This document shows positions 41,679 to 55,000 of a stretch of DNA of 64,000 nucleotides, piece after piece; positions within the stretch are counted from its first letter, which is position 1; every line of letters starts with the position of its first letter. A model generated the notes under the pieces. It had not been told where the DNA came from and made no database searches. It saw only the letters and a program-made list of their open reading frames with translations. This stretch comes from Crambe crambe (lineage: Eukaryota; Porifera; Demospongiae; Poecilosclerida; Crambeidae): the NCBI GenBank assembly GCA_963924555.1, contig OZ004593.1, forward strand, positions 4,956,480 through 5,020,479. Reading direction: 5' to 3'. Position numbers and translations under genes: made by a program.

Positions 41679-43828
41679 ATGGGAGGGTCTTTTCGCTTCT
41701 TGGCATTAACTTCACTGCTAGTTGCTTACGTCGTTCATGTGGAGAGTGAGACTTGTAGAGACGCAGGTCATGACACTCACTGTGATGCAAGTAGGTCATA
41801 CTATAAATATAATATAGCAATGGAGTGCACTGAACTTTTGAGGACTATAGAAACCAGTGCTTAGGTATAGCTAATAATCATTCTTTACTGGTGCATCTAG
41901 AGATAAAGAGGACAAGCAGGTATTTCACCCCAAATTCTAATAGCCATAATATACCACAGATACAAGCTGAGGTAGTTACAGCATGGACATTTTCTATATA
42001 GGAGCTTTCTCTACTTTTGATGATATACTGGTCTTCGATGCGACCAAGAAACCAATGAACAGTGTCTCCATTACATGCTATGGCTCTCACAACTGCTTCA
42101 GGCATAAAGTTCAAGTGGTATGGTTCATCAACGACACGCAAGAAGACAGTTACTATAAAGCAAACTCAGATCTCAAGAAACAGTACTTAGATTCTGGCAT
42201 CTCGATTCGTTCGAATGGTTCAGCGTATGAATGTTACTCGACTTTGATTGTGCCAGTTAAGGAGAAATTGAATAGTACTAAGATATGGTGTGGGGCATAT
42301 ACGGAAGCATGTCCTGGGGTGATCAAGCACCTGTCAAATACTACAACCATCATCACAAAGATTAAAGGTAATGGTAGACAGCTAAAATCAAGCAATCAAA
42401 CTCAACTACAAATATTATTAATTGATTATCCTAGCACCAATTAGTGAGACTTTTACACCTTTTGCATCGTTTTTGTCCTTGTAGATCCACTCAGCATTGA
42501 ACCAACAATCCGAGAGATTGACACCAATGAATCAACAGTTACACTGACACAAATACCACCCTCTCCCCAACCAACAGTGCCTACTGATGAAGATGAAGAA
42601 GATGAAAATTCCATTACCACCGAGGAGCCAATCATCAAAAGAATATGGGTGGCATATTTCCAAGACTTGATCAAAGACTGGATATGGCTGTTCCATTGGT
42701 TAGCGTACTTCCTTCTCTACCTCCTCTTGCTCCTGATCCTGCTCTACATCGCCCTGAGGCTGTTGATAATGCTCCAACGATTATGGTGGGTATACTGCAC
42801 AGACCTTAGGAAATCGATTTCAAGGGTTGCTGATTTCATCAAGAAGGGACTTCGTAGCAGCTGGGTGTATTTTGTTGGTTGCATCATGTATGTGACGAAA
42901 GCGTTTCTCACAATACTCCATACAATTTGGGTCTACTTTGTAGGATCGATTTTGTTCGTTAAAAAGATTTTCGTCACAATAATGCAGACGGTTTATAGTA
43001 TTTTTGTTCTTAGAAGTGGAACAAAGTTCTACAGTATGATAGAAAAAACTCGAATTTATTGCAAAAAAGTCGTTGTCGTTATTTCTGAAGTGATAACGTA
43101 TCCCATCTCTGCATTTCGAAGATACCGAGTCACTCGCAAAGTGGAGAAGAAAGTCATTTATCACCCTCCAAGTCCTCCACCACCGACATATATCCCCAAA
43201 CGTGAGTAAAGAGGGTTCAGGGTTCATAAAAGTATATCAAATTCCTATGTATTTATGGGATCAGGACTATTAGACTGATACTGTCTCTGGACAATTAATT
43301 ACCTATATATGGCTACCTAGCGTGTCTCCTGGTATCATGTAGCTACCATTTCCTTGGTAAAGGGTCTCATGGTTTCCAGCTTGACATTGCATCACCCTCA
43401 AGGTTGATACTATAATTTATCTATGCTATAATGCTAGCACACAAACCATTCACAATACAACCCAATAACATCACGATGACCTTCAGATTGGTAAAGGGTC
43501 ACCAAGACTCTGGGTTATGCATAAGCTACTATATACATAATTATTATACTCAATTTCAGCTTTTGTGAAGAAGCCAGTGCATTATGAAAGGGATCAACGG
43601 TGGGTCAGAGATGAAGTGTACAAAGAAGAAGTAATGGATGGACTGGGAAACCTCCCAAGGCAAACCCACTTCCACAGAAGAGAAGTGTTTGAAGGACGAG
43701 GGAACTTGCCAAGGCACACCCAAGTCCACACCCCTCATAGTGGCAGCTATAGCAGTGCGTCCACCTCACTCTCCACTCCACGTAGGTCAACCAGGCAGAG
43801 AAAAAGTAAGTTCTGTATACAGTGTTAG
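41679..43828 (+). CDS. Gene F: one-Ig secretory/membrane protein with repetitive hydrophobic region
   Basis: Exons 41679-41790 (signal peptide), 41972-42367 (Ig-like), 42485-43201 and 43560-43828. Phases close, giving about 497 residues. The Ig-like part has SVSITC, VVWFIND and STKIWCGAY with several N-glycosylation sites. An acidic stalk (PTDEDEEDENS) precedes a Leu-rich TM segment (LAYFLLYLLLLLILLYIAL). After this come repeated aromatic/hydrophobic units, RLWWVYCTDLRK, SSWVYFVGCIMYVTKAFLTI and IWVYFVGSILFVKKIFVTI. A Pro-rich patch (PPSPPPPTYIP) follows, then an exon with a doubled GNLPR(Q/H)T motif. A donor GTAAGT at 43806 may end the last exon early; the downstream frame would then stop at once. 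I recognise no family for the repeated part. Confidence 0.7.
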
Positions 43829-45037
43829 CAATGAAATTCACATTATACAGACATTATGAATACACTCTTTTAATAATTATGATACTGTGGAATTACACAA
43901 CATTCCAGGCACACTACACCTTTTTCTGGTTTCAAAATGTCTGTTCCATTTTACTCAATGAAATCAATCCTACTCTTTTAAAAATAGACACCAAGACATT
44001 ACTTTATCCCCCCCAGGTTGATTTAGAAGATGAACAACTTTTATCATACACGCACAGATTGCAGTTTCCAGTACCAAGAACATCATTTACATAGTCTTTC
44101 TACTTTAGATAACAAAATTAGTCATACTTAGAAATTATAGCACATGTTTGATAAAAAAAATTTGTTTGTTGATTTCTGTCACAAAAAATTTGGGTGGGTG
44201 TGGCTACTTACCTGAGTAGGTGTAGGTATGCAAAAATGATGTAACTGAGGAAACAAGAAGCCATGGTTGGACGGATCTACCTCAAAATACTACAGGTATT
44301 AGTAGTACAGTAAGCAACTGGGAGGGTACTTAAGTATATTCATGAGTATAACGTCATGGACATAGCCCACTTTCTCTGAAGTTTCTTTATCCAAACAGGG
44401 TAGTCCGCCCTGCATTAGGGGGAACACTGGTAAGCGACTTTTTTTATTCATTGGATTTAAGATCATAGACAAGTTATGGTTGGATGGTTGGATGGATGGA
44501 TGGTTGATTGATTGACAACAAAGTGTATGAAATCAGAGGAGGAAAAAGGGATGAATGTACATATACTTCCACAATGTACAGTACTGGTGGGTGTTAAAAC
44601 AAACGAGGATAAAAATCATCAGTGGATTGATCACTACAGGTATGGGTATGGCTCATGGCTTCACGGAAAACTGTTCAAAGCATACTATGGCCCTGCTTCA
44701 TCATTTTCAAAAGGTTGTAAATGAACGGGTCCTTCAGTTTCCACTACAAGAATATACATAATATCACAAATTTTTTAAAAATGACACGTCTCCAAGGAAG
44801 TTTTTTTTTGTTTTTTTTTTTGTTCAGTAATTTGCTAATATTTCATGTTAAAAATTAATTTCCTACAATGCTAATTACACATTTCGTTATAAATAATTAA
44901 TTTTTTTGCACAGGAACAAGTGTACGAAAATATTCTAACAACCAAATTACATATTTTAACAATAAAATTAAAGCAAATTACGGGGTTTTTTTCCTCTCAT
45001 AATTTAGGTACAAAAGGCAGGGCTTCCACTATCTACA
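43829..45037. other. Intergenic region between gene F and the p53-like gene
   Basis: AT-rich, with poly-T runs near 44805 and short (TGGA)n near 44480. No supported gene. The 70-residue ORF at 44512 lacks splice or domain support. A final p53 exon may be hidden here. Confidence 0.4.
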
Positions 45038-48000
45038 TTAGCTTACTGTGAAGGTGAAATAGCCATCTTTATCCGGCTTGTCACCATCGATGAAGTTATA
45101 CGAGGGATTGACAGTTGCTGCAGGCTCTGGGAGCAGTGGGAGTGAGGGCCCTTTCGCTTCTGTGGGGGGCAGTTTGGCTCTCTTCGCTTTATTGGCTGTC
45201 AAATAAATGAAACAATCACTTCACTGACCAGTAAGATGAATCTGGAAAAAAAAATTTGGGGTGTGGGGGAACAAATAAGACTATTCAAAATTTGGGGAAG
45301 TGCTGAAAATTTCCCTATTAACTTGAGGGTAATTCTTAAAGAGGATGAAAGATTATCAGTCAAGAGAGATTTGGTACTTCAAAAATACTGAAATTTAGGG
45401 TTTCAAAATTTCCAGACTTCATACTTGATTTGTAAAACAAGTAATACCAGACAGCTGTTTCCCTATGATTTTATGACAAACCTGGATGTTCGGCTACTAA
45501 AGCTCGTTTCAAAGTCCTCCCTTCATCACGTTTGGGACCAGCACAACACCTCAAGTTGATCGTGTCGTAATCAAGCACCTCTCCAGTCCTGTAATGCCAA
45601 ATCACAGCAGGGGAAAAGAGGAGTCACACTTACACACACCAACTCATTAGAGCACGCAAGAACTATTCCGAAATACCTTGATCACCATCAGTTGTTGTGG
45701 AAATCATGTGCCTCAGTGGCAAACTCATACAGAAGACTGAATTCTAAACACATCACTTGATGACCAGGAATCAGAAAGGGGAGTATTAACCCATCGCTTG
45801 GTGACAGTTACGCAGAGCTTATGATAACAGCCTGACACCTGGCATTTTTGGCATACGTCTGGTCAATATTTGTCAGGACAAAAGTACCATGGTCAAAATG
45901 CATACTGATGCAATGTCCTGTTAAAATGTTAGGACACCACATCAATTTCTTATCATAAGCACTGGTTACAGGAAAGAAATAATTATACCACAAGGGTGTT
46001 ATACGGTAAGGTGTGGCACTACAAATAATTGGTTCCTGAAATGGTAACAACAACAATCTCACCTTGATAAAAGGGTTAACATGATGATCAAGGAGGCTTT
46101 TTCCTGACGACGGCCAAGGAAGCAAGTGGAGTAACAGTTGCACATGTACACGCACGCATAACGATCACTTCCAACTAAAACAGCACAATAATTATATTAG
46201 TAGTACCTCCTGTGTGTTAAGAATGTGGATAGTAGATATTGTGTGAGGCCAGATTCTAAGAATCTATTTGCATTGCATTCATAATTATTCATTATAACTG
46301 CTACAAAAAACCTCATCAAACTTCAAAAATCAGCTCGTAATCTCTCTTTGCTGGTGTTTTAAATGTCAAAATTTGGTCAAGAATTGAGACAGTTTGGGCA
46401 GATTATAGTGTACATACTGCCAACTGCAGTCACAGCTCATTCCTGTTCAGTTATTGAGTCGTGTGGTTTTTTTTTTGAGTCAGGGGTATACAAAATTATA
46501 AAGGCAAATCAGTGAATGATCATCAAATAAAGGTTTCAGGATATTAAGACTACTATGCAAGTATACGGGATTGTGGTTTCGGGATACTAAGGATTGAGAC
46601 AGTAATTACAGGCACTCTCAGTCCGCCCGTTGTCCCACTGTGCTCTGGGGTTTAAAGTATCAGTAATATTTTACCTAGCATCGCCTCCACTGGGACTCGG
46701 GTGACTTGGTGAGGTCCATGATAAGAGTACACAACAGACTTATTTGCCGAGGTCAAGAAATTTCCCTCTGAATGAAAATACAATGAGAATAATAATTAGA
46801 AAAGTGATAGTTCAATAGTATCACGGATTCAAGAAACCACTATGAGAGAAGAGTAACTTGTAAACTGGTTGTAAAACCACGTGCTAATGTTGAAAAAAAT
46901 TGTGTTCACACGGGAAATAGCACCCCACAGGTACCTATGCTTGTGCCTGTTGTTGCAGGCAAACATTTTGCTGACTATTAATCCACCAATAAACAATATT
47001 TTTCACATACCAAAGCAGCAGAACAGCAGAAGGGGCAGGTGATACCAAAGCAGCAGAAGCTATATTTCAGATAACTACTGCAAATAATATGGGAGCACCA
47101 CTCTTCCAATTCCACCTTTTACAAAAGATATCTTTCTATTCTCACCTCCATCTGCGGCACTATGCTTCTTACACTTCACGACTGGTCCCTTACGGGTCAC
47201 ATCCTCCTCTGCCTTGCAACAGACAATTGCCTCCACTACACTCTGGGGTGGTGGCGGAGTCTTAAATTGGAAATTTATGACAAATTTCGAGCTCTTCCCA
47301 ACCAACAAAAGGTTTTCCTTTTTAAGGTACTTGCACCTGCAAGAGTAGGAGTTCTCCAAGCAGACACCAAAGATTTTCCTCCTGGATGCTTCCACCTCAT
47401 CACTACGTGGAGAGGAAAAAATTTTGATCATTAATACCACACGAAATGGAATCTGCCCTTCAAATCAAATCCTTGAAGCTGTTATTGAAACCACTAGCAA
47501 TATCATCTCTGAGTATGAACTGTTTTTCCCCCCAAGGACAACCATATACAAATGTTTAGGAATAAGCAACGTGTACATTATTTCCAGCTTACTATAGCCT
47601 TCTACTTCAGTCTAAGCCCTGCAAATTTCACAAATTTGCTCTACTACATAGCTAGCTAGAAAATGGTGTCCTGCAAGCCTCACTAACTATCTGATGTTTT
47701 GCTCTAGTACAATTGTAGTAAGCACTGAGTGGGAAAGAAAAAAGCTCTAGAGTGCCTGTCAGAGCAGGAACATTACATTATTTTACTAGTTTCTACTTAG
47801 CAGGGTTGGTAGTGCAAAAATTTTCAGTCCAATATAAGCACCTTGGTAAGGGTGGTGGAACTTCATATCTCAAAAGTGGCATGTCTGAAGGCTGCACAAA
47901 AGATAAAAAATGGTACATAGTCAAAGAATGATACTATATATTGCAATTAGACTGGAGGAAACTCCAAATTCTTCTGTGTAAAAAATTGATCAATAAGAGC

Positions 48001-48355
48001 AGCAATGCAGTGTTTATGCACTACATAGTCAATAGGTGATAAAAAGTACTTGATTAGCTCTTAAATCATCATTGCACAGGCTGGAGAATATCATGCAACA
48101 CAAGGAGTGCTAGAAGCCTTACAAGTACTAATAACAAGGGATTAGTATTCTCTCACATTCGAGACTTACTCCAGCTTTCTCTCCCAAACAGGGAACTGAT
48201 ATAAACATATCATCAGTGGTGACGTTTACATGACGAGGAGGGGAATACGCCACTGGAACCATCGGCGTCACATTTTGGGGCGATAAACACTCTAGAGAGA
48301 AGCAGTCCAGCAAAAGGCAAGCGCCACTACAGTTCTTTTCTCCGCAACACTCCAT
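45038..48355 (-). CDS. p53/p63/p73-family transcription factor
   Basis: Exons: 48355-48170 (ATG), 47891-47842, 47402-47146, 46767-46675, 46174-46063, 45588-45482 and 45195-45038, 320 residues if read to the first stop; all phases close. The DNA-binding domain is clear: Zn region VVKCKKHS (C176 and H179 equivalents), EGNFLTSANKSVVYSY, VGSDRYACVYMCN, then C..FLGRRQEK (R248/R249 equivalents), and INLRCCAGPKRDEGR (R273, C275 and R280 equivalents). The N-terminus is Cys-rich (MECCGEKNCSGACLLLDCF) rather than a typical transactivation domain. The C-terminus PDKDGYFTFT looks like the first strand of a tetramerisation domain cut off at a good donor (GTAAGC, 45046-45041), so a further exon is likely. 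Divergent from Sec16. Confidence 0.92.
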
Positions 48356-49067
48356 TTTCCTGAGACTTGCAAGGAGGCTCCACGTGGTGGAGGCAAGATA
48401 GAAGAAAGAGAAAAAAGATTCTTTTCGACCGGGACACGTGATACGTCATGTGACGGTCATGGGACTTGTGATGTGGCCGGGAACTGACCTTCAAAGTTCA
48501 AACTTAGCATACTTGTCTATCCCACAGGTTCTCAAAAGTTTCTACGCCGAACTAGCTAGCGTGGTGAAGTTTGCCTTAGTGTCACAAAGTGTACCAGGTC
48601 TCGAGTGTGTAGTCTAGAAGATATCTCACCCTTCAAATCCGAAGCAGGGAGCAAACTTTTCAGCATCTATTTGTGAGAATGTAAGTCAAGTTGCCATATA
48701 ATGGGCTATTTAGATGTTAAATGGGTTCCAAGAAAGTCCTATATTCTGTAAATGTTCAGTATCCTGTGTATGATAGCTGGCCAAAGCAAGATGGTATAAG
48801 TTAACCTAGTAGTCAGTGATTGTGTTAATGATTAAATCTAGAATTGGAAAGTGACTTTTCGCTAATTAAATCACCTTTGTGCCTCCTTTGTGCCTCCTTT
48901 GTGAATGGGTCGTCATGTATTCCAGAAGCTTCATTCAAATTCCTAAGTCAATACTGTGACTTACCCAGTAGCATGTCAATTATTACAGTAGGCCTACATT
49001 CCATAATCTTAAAAGATTGTTTTACTTGGTATTACACACAATAATACAGAATTAGAAGCTGCTCTTA
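48356..49067. promoter_or_regulatory. Divergent p53 / Sec16 promoter with E-boxes
   Basis: CCACGTGG at 48380-48387 and CACGTG at 48435-48440, followed by TACGTCATGTGACGG (48443-48456), form a dense bZIP/bHLH-type motif group close to the p53 start. A donor GTAAGT at 48679-48684 and an acceptor (ATACAG) at about 49050 suggest a non-coding first exon for Sec16. Confidence 0.5.
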
Positions 49068-52000
49068 ATGTCGGGCCAGCTTCCAATTGAAGCACACCAA
49101 CCACCTCCGTTACTTGCTGATCAATTACATCATAGCAATCCTGCTGAAAACTCAAACTATTTCAGTTCATCCACCACTGGCAATGACAATCTATTTCCAT
49201 CCATGGACTTGGCCCCGCCCTCCATGAATTTGTTGGGGCCCACCCCTTCATCCCTGGTGCCTAGTGGTATTCAAATATCTGAGAAAACGAGTGAACTCAT
49301 TAATCAATCTTCCATTCAAGATCATTTCACTCAAACTAGACAGCACACTAGCACATTTTCTACCAAAGAAGATGTAAATCCTGTTGGATTTTTCGATTCC
49401 CTATCGAATCAAGAGATGAAATCGAATACTCCATTACTTCAGCAGCAAGTACCTCCTCTTACCACTGCATTTCAATCACAGTCACAAGATCACAACGCTC
49501 CTGCACCATCTATGGACCCCTTGCTCTCGAAGTCTAATAACACTCCATCTTCCTCAGCTGATCAGCTCTTCACTCTATCCAATCCCCCATCGCAAACCAC
49601 TGCTAATTTATTCGGTAGCAGCAGCAGCACTCAGCAAAGCGATTTCTTATGTTCCTTGCAACTCCAATCCCTTCCTGTGTTACCTTCTCAAGGTCAAGTA
49701 GGAGAACCTAGAAGTAACCTCACTCATAAGCCCACTAGTGCTCCATCCACTGGTTTAGTGAGCATTATCCCTTCCGAACAGTTGGCTGTACAGCAGTGGA
49801 TGTCTGAAACTGATTCATCGTCTTCCGGTTTGCCATCTTCGACAACCACTGAGGTTTTCAATAACCTGACCAATCATATTCCCCCTGATTCTCTACTAAT
49901 GAGTGATCGATCAGTGTCTTCAAACACAGAGCCAGCTGTGAATAAGGAAAACCCGGCTCTGTCCTCCCCGATGAGTCGTCCACCATCCAACGCTGACAAC
50001 CACTCTAGAATCTCTGCTTACGCTGAACCGTTCAACTATCAAAAGACCAATGCTGATTGTGAATCAAATCTGCGTGGGGTGCACAAGGGACCTCTGACAA
50101 ATTTGGAAAGTGATCCGAGACGTCTTTCAGGTTCTGCTCCTTGTGTTAGTGGAGGAAGTAATATCTTGGATAAGCCCGCTGATAAAATGGATGATAACAA
50201 TGACTTCAATCATGTCGATAGTATCGAAAGACCACCTTCTTGTTCGTCCTCTCTCAACCAATCCTTATGTTCTCTCTTGGATAGCCAAGAAGACTTCACC
50301 TCTCAAGCATCTCCCATTCGTCTGGTGGCCCCGAGTCCGCTGGTACTCGATCCCCACTCCCAAGTCGGTCCCCCAGCTTTCTTAGTCGGAGAAGTTCCCC
50401 TAGAGAAGCTCAGCAGGCTCTCCTTGCTTCCTCCAGCTCCTTTGCTGTCTGCATCTTCATGCACTGTGACAACTACTAGTCTGTTGGTACAGAATTCTTC
50501 TATTTATAGCTCTTCAAGTAGCAACTTTAGCATCAGCACTATCCAGCAAGATCCTGCAATATCAGATACCACAAGCAGTGAGGCATCTGTGTCAAATTTT
50601 CATCCACCGACGGAAAAAATCCATCCTCCAGCAACAGTTCTTGGTGATGGTAGTAGTGGTGTGACTGAGCCTGCCACTGCATTAGGAGGTTATGAAGGAG
50701 CACGTGTGGAGGGAACAGTTGTTGAATCTTGTGGTGGCGGCAGCATATGTCAGGACTCGCTTCAAGTAGTTGAAAATGTTTCTGAACTCCAAACCCCAGC
50801 CACTACAAGCTGGAATTTGGTATATCAACCTCTAGCATCATCTGCTGCTGTTTCATCTGAGCCTATACCTTCAACAACAGCAACAAGTGCCACTATGTTT
50901 GCTCCATCAGGACCACAGCTTCACACTGTCTCTATGCCTTTTCAACCACCTGAAAATACATCAGTTCAATTGCAACAGCAAACTTTCACTAGTGTCTCTA
51001 AGCCAATGCTGCATGATCATACAGTTCCTTCTAACAACTTTGTGATGTCATCTTCTGTGCATACACCTCTTGCGTCCAATCTCGATGTTAGATCTGGTTC
51101 GAGCAATATCACAGACTTACCTCCTGGTCCTAGCACTGCGACTCATCTACCTCAGAGCGTCGTTCTGAGAAGTATAGAATCAAAAAACATTCCTGTATCA
51201 TTTGACAGTACTTCTTCCACTCAGAATATCACCACATCTGAATCCAATAGCCAGGCTACACTAGTGGGTAGTAGCCTTAGCAGAACAGCTGAAACTAATT
51301 TGAGCATGAATACACAGCAGAGGGCTATAGCTAGCTCCAGTTTAGTTCCAGTCCAAACCCACCAGTCTGTTTATGTGCCATCTACTCTTCACTCTCCTCT
51401 GCAGAATCCTCTCCCCTACCAAGCGGGACAAGAACCTGTCATGCAGGATTCAACTCCCTCTCAGCACAAGCAGATTGCAAACACAATGCTCCCTGCTGGT
51501 ACGTATGCTGATGCTACTGGTGTGATCAAACTTGATAGCAGTAAGAAACCGGTATCTCCAGACTCTAAAGATACGGCTGGTATTGCCAATGTGGACTGGG
51601 CAACAAATCAAACGGCCTCGACAAATAGCCAGTTACTGCCACCGCAACCTGTGAACCACGTACCAATCCAAGTCCCTGCTCCACCACAAACGTTACCGCA
51701 ATATACCTCAGAGGAGCACCCAGCTCAATCTATCACCGACCCTCCACATCTTAGCATTGCAGCTGTCACTGCTATCTCTACTCCAGCGGTTACAGCAATG
51801 TCTACCGCAGTACCAACAACCACTGCTGAAAGTGAATTACTTGCAGGACCTAAAGGGGAACCTGTTTCAGCCACAAAATCATCAGTCAATAACCAACCAC
51901 AACCACAAGTTTATTCAAACCTTGCATTCCAAGGGGAAGGTGATTCTAAGCCTGTTGAGAAAACGGGAACAGATCAGACTCCTGCTCCTTCTCATTCTGA

Positions 52001-55000
52001 GGTTGTGCAATCTCAGTATGACGACGAGCGGCATAATCATCCAGAGTACCCTCCTGAGAGTCGTTACCACCCTCATCACGATGACTACGATCCATATTAC
52101 AGAGATAGGGAATATGCATATGATGACCATCATCGGTACAGGCCAGCATATCCTGAATACCCTCCTCCACCTCCACATGGTAGGGGTGCGTATGGTTACC
52201 AACATCACTACAGGGTGCCTCCCGAAATAGAGAGGAGACATCATTATCCTCCATACAACCATCCAGGTCGACCTGGGTATGATTATCCTTATCCTCCATA
52301 CGGCGATCCGTATCATCGACGACCGTACCCGTATGATGCATACGAATACAGCCATGATGTCCATAATCCCTATAGTCATCATAGGTATCCCCACGATCCC
52401 CATTACAACTACCCCCCTCCTGGTCCCCACCCTCCCCCTCCCATGTCTCACCCTCCTTACAATATCCCTGGGGGTTCTCATGGCTATCCCTACTCTGAAG
52501 ACTTCTACGATGGTGGAGAAATGTATCCACCTCACGAATCTGAAGGATATCACACACAGTCTAATGATCAGACATCCGATGTGGATATTGGTACTGATCC
52601 TTCCATTATTGACGGACCGGGGAGCCAAAATTTTGTTGAATATAGCCAAATTTATGATTCACCAAATACACGGATGCCAGCTTATCCACAAGTTGCTCCT
52701 CTGGAGTCCACTCACATGGAGCATCCCCAAGCAATCCCACCCTCTCACTCTCAAGAGGGAGAATTCCCTGTGCCGCACTACTACTACCCTGATGGAGTTT
52801 ATGATGACTACAATCCTAATGTCAGTGGATATAGTGAGGAGTATTCCCATGAAGGAGATGCAGTTGGTGAAGGTGGAGGAATGGTCATTGCTGAACCCGT
52901 TCGTGAAACTCCCGAGGTATTTTCGTGCCCTCATGTTCGTGTGACGTTTGGATTTGGTGGGCAACTGGTGATGGTTCTGCCAAGCACCAAGGAATCGGCC
53001 ATGGTAGAGATTAGTTTGCTAAAGGATGTTCTCATGGACGAGGACAGCAGAGAATTTATTAATGCTGTTGAAGAGTCATCCTGTCCTTTAATTCCAGGAG
53101 AGACCCCCAAGAGTCTGGTAGTCGGTTTTACTTCCAACAGAATCCAAAAATGCCAAGAGAAGAAAGAAGCAATATGTAGTGATGAAGACGTCGTTCCATC
53201 GGAAAATGATAAGTTATCAGAACAATTAGAAGATGAAATTCTTCTATGGGAATTCTTGATGCTTCTTTGCCAGCAGAATGGGGTTATTGTACCAAGTGAC
53301 GTGGCTGATCTCCTCATGAGGAATCGCTCTCCAGTGGTGAAGTCATCCACCAATGCTGTAGGAACGCAAGATCAGCAAGAATCACTTGACTGTCTGAGAC
53401 AACTCCTGTTTTCCGGTCGTAAAAAGGATGCGTTGGATTTCGCTTGTGCCAAGTCTCTGTGGGGGCATGCACTTATGTTGGCTAGTCGGATGGATGAACA
53501 GAGTCGGACTTATGTAGTCAATCGCTTCACGGCTAGTCTGAAGACTACAGATGCATTGAGCACTTTTTATACTCTCCTCCTCGGGCGGACACCATCAGCC
53601 GTCAAGCCTGAAGGACTCTCTCGAGCTGGTGATTGGAGACCTCACCTCACCATGATCCTTGCTAACAAGTCCACCAAACTTGATATTGCGTCCATCGTCA
53701 GTCTTGGAGATTCTCTCATGGCTAAAGAGAGACTCCATGCTGCTCATCTGTGCTACTATTTAGCAGATGAGCATTTTGGATCATACGGTGACACCGAAAA
53801 TAGATACAGTCTCCTCGGTATCGATCACTCAGAATTAAAGGTAGGATCTTACCCTCAACCTCGGGATCTAGAAAGAATGGAAGTCTTGGAATATGCTATG
53901 AGTTTAGCCAAACATGATTTTGCCCTTCCTGCTTTCCAAGTCTTCAAGTTATTGCACACTTTGAGATTGGTTGAATATGGCTTGATCAGAGTGGCATTGA
54001 AGTACTGTGAGCAGATTAGCTACACTGTCATGAAGGGACTGCACAAATATGTGCCAACTTTTCTGACGAACTTAGTTGACATTTCAATCCGGTTGCATCA
54101 CTTGATAACTGACTTTGGGATCGTTGAGACCGAATTACCCTCTTGGCTGAGTCGACTGCAACTATCAGTTAAAGATATTTTAGCAAGCGATTATACGCCA
54201 AGTCTCCTCACTCCAAGTCCAGCATTCAGCTCTGTTAGTCAAACCTACTCCTCCAGTGGTGTTCAGCACCAACTCATAATAGGTCTCCAACTGCAGCAGA
54301 ACGATCCTATGCATCTTACTGTTCCACATATATCTGTTCCTCCTCAGCTGAAGAATGGTGATGATGCCATGGCCGGCTCTACAGAGGGTTATACTGAGGA
54401 CAACGGCACTCAAAATGAGGACACACTGAGAGGACCGAAATACTATTCTGACCCATCCGACATTCAGACCGCTGCTTCAGGGAATCAAAGGACTGAGCCA
54501 TATATGCCAGCACCACCTTCAGCCCATGAAGTAATCTCCCAGGAAGGCCAGCAGACATTCCAACAGTTGAATGTTGGTGGAGTGGACAAGAATCAGAACC
54601 AACTTTTCAATCCAGAAGTTGAAATGAATGGCCAGTTGGAAGGAGTTGGTTACTATCACCAGCAACCTGTTGCTCAAGAAGCCCAACAGCAATTTCCACA
54701 GTTTTCCACGGGAAGTGGCATCGTTGATCAAACTTCTCAGGCTGAAGGATACAATCACCAGTATGCCGCTTTTCAACTGCCAACATCAACTGAAGCAGAT
54801 CCTTCTGGGCCACCCTCCCAACAGTCAGAACACTTCATTGCTACTTCACAGGAGAGGGATGCAGGTGTCAGTGGTGGAATGGGGTACTATGGACAGCAAC
54901 AACCAGGTAAATCACAGTATTGTAGTATGATTATATACGGTGAAGCTATTTGCTTAAACTGGTAAAGGGTCTCCACATTTACTTTTGACTGGTAATTAAT

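Noticed and set aside
44512..44724. 70-residue plus-strand ORF between gene F and the p53-like gene
   Set aside because: No domain, no splice context.
51915..52649. 244- and 203-residue minus-strand ORFs opposite Sec16
   Set aside because: They are shadows of the Tyr/His/Pro-rich codons of Sec16 on the other strand.
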